Below the pieces are notes generated by a model that ran no database searches, had not been told where the DNA came from, and saw only the letters and a program-made list of their open reading frames with translations. This document shows, in pieces, positions 6,528 through 8,556 of a stretch of DNA of 8,556 nt (its first letter is position 1; each line of letters opens with the position of its first letter). The stretch is taken from the NCBI GenBank assembly GCA_051004815.1, contig JBPCJY010000083.1:1-8556 (forward strand), in the 5' to 3' direction. This DNA is from JBBQXY01 sp051004815. GTDB lineage: Bacteria; Chloroflexota; Ktedonobacteria; Ktedonobacterales; Ktedonobacteraceae. The translations under genes and the position numbers were made by a program.

Positions 6528-6685
6528 CCTTTCACTCGTAGGTTTTTTGGAAACGCGCTGACCTCGCCTGTCATTCTGAGCGCCGCGAAGAATCTGCGTG
6601 CTGGCCGACGAGAGATTCTTCGCGGTGCTCAGCATGACAGGTCCCACTTTCCCTGTTCCATTCCAAAAAACCTACGAGTGAAAGG
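6528..6685. repeat. Nested inverted-repeat element, 25-bp perfect terminal repeats (MITE-like)
   Basis: Positions 6528-6552 and 6661-6685 are perfect 25-bp inverted repeats. Inside them 6567-6594 and 6613-6641 form a second inverted pair, with two mismatches in 29 positions, around the motif TGTCATTCTGAGC and CGCGAAGAATCT. That inner motif is a repeat I recognise from intergenic DNA of many bacteria, where it gives spurious ORFs containing VILSAAKNL. The whole would fold into one long interrupted hairpin. Translated frames across it are not genes. Confidence 0.8.
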
Positions 6686-6738
6686 CCACCGCCCCAGGGT
6701 ACCCCTTGCGGGTACCCTGGGGATGGGGTGGCCTTTCA
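6679..6738. repeat. Second palindrome overlapping the first element
   Basis: Outer arms of 12 bp (TGAAAGGCCACC at 6679-6690 and its complement at 6727-6738) enclose a perfect 13-bp stem (CCCCAGGGTACCC at 6692-6704 with 6710-6722) and a CTTGC loop. Its first seven bases are also the end of the preceding element, so the two are fused. Positions 6697-6728 recur inverted at 8490-8521. Confidence 0.8.
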
Positions 6739-6796
6739 GTACAATGCATTGAGCGAAACACTTCTCAACTTTTATTACGCTGTTGCGGGTGAAATC

Positions 6797-6827
6797 GTTG
6801 CAAAGTTGCAAAGTTGCAAAGTTGCAA
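6797..6827 (+). repeat. Tandem GTTGCAAA repeat, three full copies plus a partial
   Basis: Full 8-bp units start at 6797, 6805 and 6813, and a fourth at 6821 diverges at its last base. Each contains the palindrome TTGCAA, and the array is bounded by CGTTGCAA and TTGCAACG, so the block is nearly symmetrical. It ends 13 nt before a TATACT hexamer and 140 nt before the NYN gene start, a suitable place for operator sites. Confidence 0.75.
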
Positions 6828-6840
6828 CGCTCATGTGCGC

Positions 6841-6846
6841 TATACT
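6841..6846 (+). promoter_or_regulatory. Candidate -10 box TATACT for the NYN-E2 gene pair
   Basis: TATACT matches five of six consensus bases. No good -35 box lies at 16-18 nt; the tandem TTGCAA motifs end 13 nt and 21 nt upstream. If real, the promoter may need an activator bound to the repeat. A leader of about 115 nt would result. Confidence 0.35.
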
Positions 6847-6954
6847 TTGGCCGCGAGTGGAGAAACGTTATAAACCGGATTCTTCCTGGTTCAGTACAGC
6901 CAATCCACTTCCTTTACTGATACTGAATAGACAGTGGGAATCACATTCCGAACA

Positions 6955-6958
6955 GGAG
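6955..6958 (+). promoter_or_regulatory. Shine-Dalgarno deciding the NYN gene start
   Basis: AGGAG (GGAG at 6955-6958) lies 9 nt before the ATG at 6968. The same frame is open back to 6728, but that extension runs through the palindrome and the tandem repeat and has no such site. Confidence 0.75.
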
Positions 6959-6967
6959 AGAGCATTA

Positions 6968-7720
6968 ATGGAAAAAGAAAAAGTCGTCGTCTTCCTGGAC
7001 TACGCGAATATTCATCGAGCAGCCAGGGAGAAAAGGTATCGTGTGGACTATCAGGACCTGCTCCACTATGTTGGTGAGCAGCGCTTTCTCGTCGATGCGT
7101 ATTGCTACGTCCCCATCAATCCAAGGAACGAGCATCGATTGGACGGCGAGATCGAGGAGCTATGGCGTTCCGGCTATATTGTCCATACCAAGAAGGGCAC
7201 CATTGCCGGTGGCACCTACAAATGCAACTTCGACGTTGAAATCACCATGGATGTGTTGAAGGTCATGTACCAGGTGAAACCCGACGTCATTGTCTTAGCA
7301 ACCGGTGACTCCGATTTTGTCCCGCTCATTCAAGAAGTCAGGAAAGCTGGTATTCGCGTCGAGGTGGCAGCTTTTATCGGGACAGCCGGGTCAGACATCC
7401 TACTCAAGTGCTCAGGTTTTATCAACTTAGCGGTGTACTATGAAGACTACCTTGCAGCCCAAAATGGTGCGCAAGGCGAGGAGAGCATAGAGAAGCAGTT
7501 TAAAGACCTTATTCAAGCACAAACCGGTGAGCTGGACGAGAATGAGGATGAGGATGAGGATGAGGACGAGGTGACTGTAGATCAAGTGGACAACGAGATA
7601 GCGGTTCCTACATCTGAAATCCTGGATGTCGAATTTGGCGTGAACGTCAACGTCGCCAGCGGCAATGAAACGCGTGTCCCTGCATCTGATGAGATCGATG
7701 TAGATGGTCTGAGTTTATAA
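6968..7720 (+). CDS. NYN domain (LabA/DUF88, PIN-like) predicted ribonuclease with acidic tail
   Basis: The protein has 250 residues. Residues 4-165 are a complete NYN domain: VVVFLDYANIH (6-16) with Asp11 and Asn14, a conserved Asp89 in the NFDVEITMD strand with Asp95, and IVLATGDSDF (108-117) with Asp114 and Asp116, followed by a GIRVEV strand. These acidic residues form the Mg-dependent active site of the PIN/NYN nuclease fold, so cleavage of RNA is the likely activity, not shown for this protein. Residues 166-250 are a non-conserved tail with an unbroken Asp/Glu run (189-201), partly encoded by a hexanucleotide repeat. Start ATG 6968 is chosen for its GGAG at 9 nt and because the domain begins at once. 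It is followed 35 nt later by the E2-like gene on the same strand, suggesting an operon. Confidence 0.92.
   Translation: MEKEKVVVFLDYANIHRAAREKRYRVDYQDLLHYVGEQRFLVDAYCYVPINPRNEHRLDGEIEELWRSGYIVHTKKGTIAGGTYKCNFDVEITMDVLKVMYQVKPDVIVLATGDSDFVPLIQEVRKAGIRVEVAAFIGTAGSDILLKCSGFINLAVYYEDYLAAQNGAQGEESIEKQFKDLIQAQTGELDENEDEDEDEDEVTVDQVDNEIAVPTSEILDVEFGVNVNVASGNETRVPASDEIDVDGLSL
7543..7570 (+). repeat. GATGAG hexanucleotide repeat inside the NYN gene
   Basis: About four and a half tandem copies of GATGAG, the last with a GAC variant, encode alternating Asp and Glu. Six-base units keep the frame, so copy-number change would lengthen or shorten the acidic tail without breaking the protein. Confidence 0.75.
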
Positions 7721-7740
7721 GTTTACGCTTGACGAGCAAG

Positions 7741-7746
7741 AAGGAG
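7741..7746 (+). promoter_or_regulatory. Shine-Dalgarno AAGGAG selecting the ATG at 7756
   Basis: AAGGAG is followed by a 9-nt spacer and ATG. The in-frame TTG at 7729 lies upstream of this site and has no ribosome-binding site of its own. Confidence 0.8.
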
Positions 7747-7755
7747 AATATACTC

Positions 7756-8445
7756 ATGGCAATCATCAACGGCAGAAGAATTCAAGTTCCAGCCTCTGGC
7801 ATTACCGGTCAGAACCTGATCCAGCAGGTGAACCCTGGCCCTGGTCGGCGACCAGTCATGCAACAAGGTGCGGCTTTCAGGCCCATCCAATCAAACTATA
7901 CCTATAAACCATCGGAGTTGTTTGATAAACATGGCAATCCCGTCAAGATCACCACGATCCCTGATAGAACCAAAGGGGTCACTTATGGGGGAGAGCGCAC
8001 CTTCCTTTCAAAACAGATCATTACTGAACAGGTCTACGACATAGCAGAGAAGTTGTTTAGGAAAGGCGTGTCATTCGACGAAGAACACGCCGATTGGATG
8101 ATCGCCAATCAATATGTCATGCCTCCACTATGGCATAGCATTGCCAGAACAACCGATCTGTTGATTGTCTTTCCCACCGAGTATCCAGAGTTGCCGCCAG
8201 TCGGCTTCTACCTCAAGGAGGATATACCCCTCTCTGTCAATGGACACCTCTATCAGTCCGCCTATCATGAAGCATGCAGCGATCCACTCACACAGGGCTG
8301 GAAGTGGTACTGCGTCTACATCCACGCCGGAAGCTGGCAACCTGCTCCCGTACAGCGTCCCGGCGATTGGCGGCGAGGCGACAGCCTCTGGACCTACTTC
8401 ACCCTCATCAGCGAAGTATTGTCAGGGACAGATGCAGATGAATAA
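7756..8445 (+). CDS. Prokaryotic E2/UBC-like protein with possible ubiquitin-like N-terminal domain
   Basis: The protein has 229 residues. The C-terminal part (about 90-223) reads like a ubiquitin-conjugating fold: strand TTDLLIVFP (132-140), the flap motif YPELPP (143-148) equivalent to YPxxPP of E2 enzymes, strand VGFYL, then Cys186 followed eight residues later by WQPA (194-197), the same spacing as Cys-x7-W-S-P-A around the catalytic cysteine of eukaryotic E2s, and a final helix LWTYFTLISEVL. The stretch W182...H190 and DWRRGDSL (204-211) resembles the bacterial Prok-E2_E group found beside multi-ubiquitin and E1 genes. Residues 1-75 (INGRRIQVP, GITGQNLI) could be a beta-grasp ubiquitin-like domain. 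Cys174 is a second cysteine to consider. No E1, Ubl or JAB gene is in the window. Likely cotranscribed with the NYN nuclease. The E2 fold is a motif-based call; activity is inferred. Confidence 0.7.
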   Translation: MAIINGRRIQVPASGITGQNLIQQVNPGPGRRPVMQQGAAFRPIQSNYTYKPSELFDKHGNPVKITTIPDRTKGVTYGGERTFLSKQIITEQVYDIAEKLFRKGVSFDEEHADWMIANQYVMPPLWHSIARTTDLLIVFPTEYPELPPVGFYLKEDIPLSVNGHLYQSAYHEACSDPLTQGWKWYCVYIHAGSWQPAPVQRPGDWRRGDSLWTYFTLISEVLSGTDADE

Positions 8446-8489
8446 GCGCACATTCATATACAAAACCAACATGGAATGACGCCCCCATC

Positions 8490-8521
8490 CCCCATCCCCA
8501 GGGTACCCGCGAGGGGCACCC
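8490..8521. repeat. Inverted copy of the 6697-6728 repeat module
   Basis: This 32-bp stretch matches the reverse complement of 6697-6728 at 30 of 32 positions; the two differences are transitions. It begins 45 nt after the stop codon of the E2-like gene. With the upstream copy it brackets the NYN-E2 pair. Confidence 0.8.
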
Positions 8522-8556
8522 CTACCATGGACGGGCGTGTTCGTCCATGGTAGGGG
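8519..8556. repeat. Palindrome with 15-bp perfect stem at the window end
   Basis: CCCCTACCATGGACG (8519-8533) pairs perfectly with 8542-8556 around an 8-nt loop. The stem may extend beyond the window. Lying 74 nt after the E2-like stop, it could end transcription, but no T-run can be seen. Its overlap with the preceding 32-bp module resembles the fused palindromes at 6528-6738. Confidence 0.75.

Noticed and set aside
6444..6752. 102-aa plus-strand frame containing VILSAAKNLRAG and its minus-strand counterpart at 6629-6811
   Set aside because: Both are translations of the palindromic repeats; VILSAAKNL is a familiar spurious peptide from this intergenic repeat, and neither has a ribosome-binding site.
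6728..6967. 80-residue N-terminal extension of the NYN protein
   Set aside because: It reads through a palindrome and an 8-bp tandem repeat, and the GGAG before 6968 together with the start of the domain fixes the shorter protein.
1..8556. CRISPR array
   Set aside because: The only tandem direct repeats are an 8-bp and a 6-bp array without spacers.

Overview
The window looks like chromosomal DNA from a member of the Chloroflexota, most likely class Ktedonobacteria. This is inferred from gene style, not from a marker gene: a short double zinc-ribbon protein with a CxxC-x17-CxxC module, a large XRE/TPR-type regulator, Shine-Dalgarno-led genes with GTG and TTG starts, and intergenic spaces full of large GC-rich palindromes.

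Left part, minus strand (4051 down to 53). Queuosine tRNA-guanine transglycosylase (tgt, 2873-4051) is followed 5 nt later by a LipM-like octanoyl/lipoyl transferase (2046-2867). A 383-bp gap holds a palindromic element (1836-1989), a good minus-strand promoter (1750-1778) and a leader with a four-codon mini-ORF. Next comes a two-gene unit: a GlcG/HbpS-type (DUF336) protein with a long Pro/Gln-rich tail (874-1662), whose stop codon overlaps by one base the start of a two-helix membrane protein with disordered ends (53-874). A perfect 26-bp palindrome at 1-26 closes this side.

Middle. A candidate promoter at 4275-4303 and a structured leader of about 235 nt precede a double zinc-ribbon protein (4546-4857, TTG start, perfect 8-base Shine-Dalgarno). 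It ends at a terminator (4900-4930) and converges with a 502-aa XRE-HTH/TPR-like regulator on the minus strand (4955-6463).

Right part. The spacer 6464-6967 is built from nested inverted repeats (6528-6685 and 6679-6738), then an 8-bp tandem repeat (6797-6827). Two plus-strand genes follow, 35 nt apart: a NYN/PIN-like predicted ribonuclease with an acidic tail (6968-7720), and a 229-aa protein with the signature of a prokaryotic ubiquitin-conjugating (E2/UBC-like) domain behind a possible beta-grasp ubiquitin-like N-terminus (7756-8445). A 32-bp module at 8490-8521 matches 6697-6728 in inverted orientation (30/32), so the NYN-E2 pair sits between inverted repeat copies. The window ends in a 15-bp-stem palindrome (8519-8556).

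The NYN plus E2-like pair is the most interesting content: a possible ubiquitin-like modification or RNA-decay module whose E1 or peptidase partners, if any, would lie outside the window.
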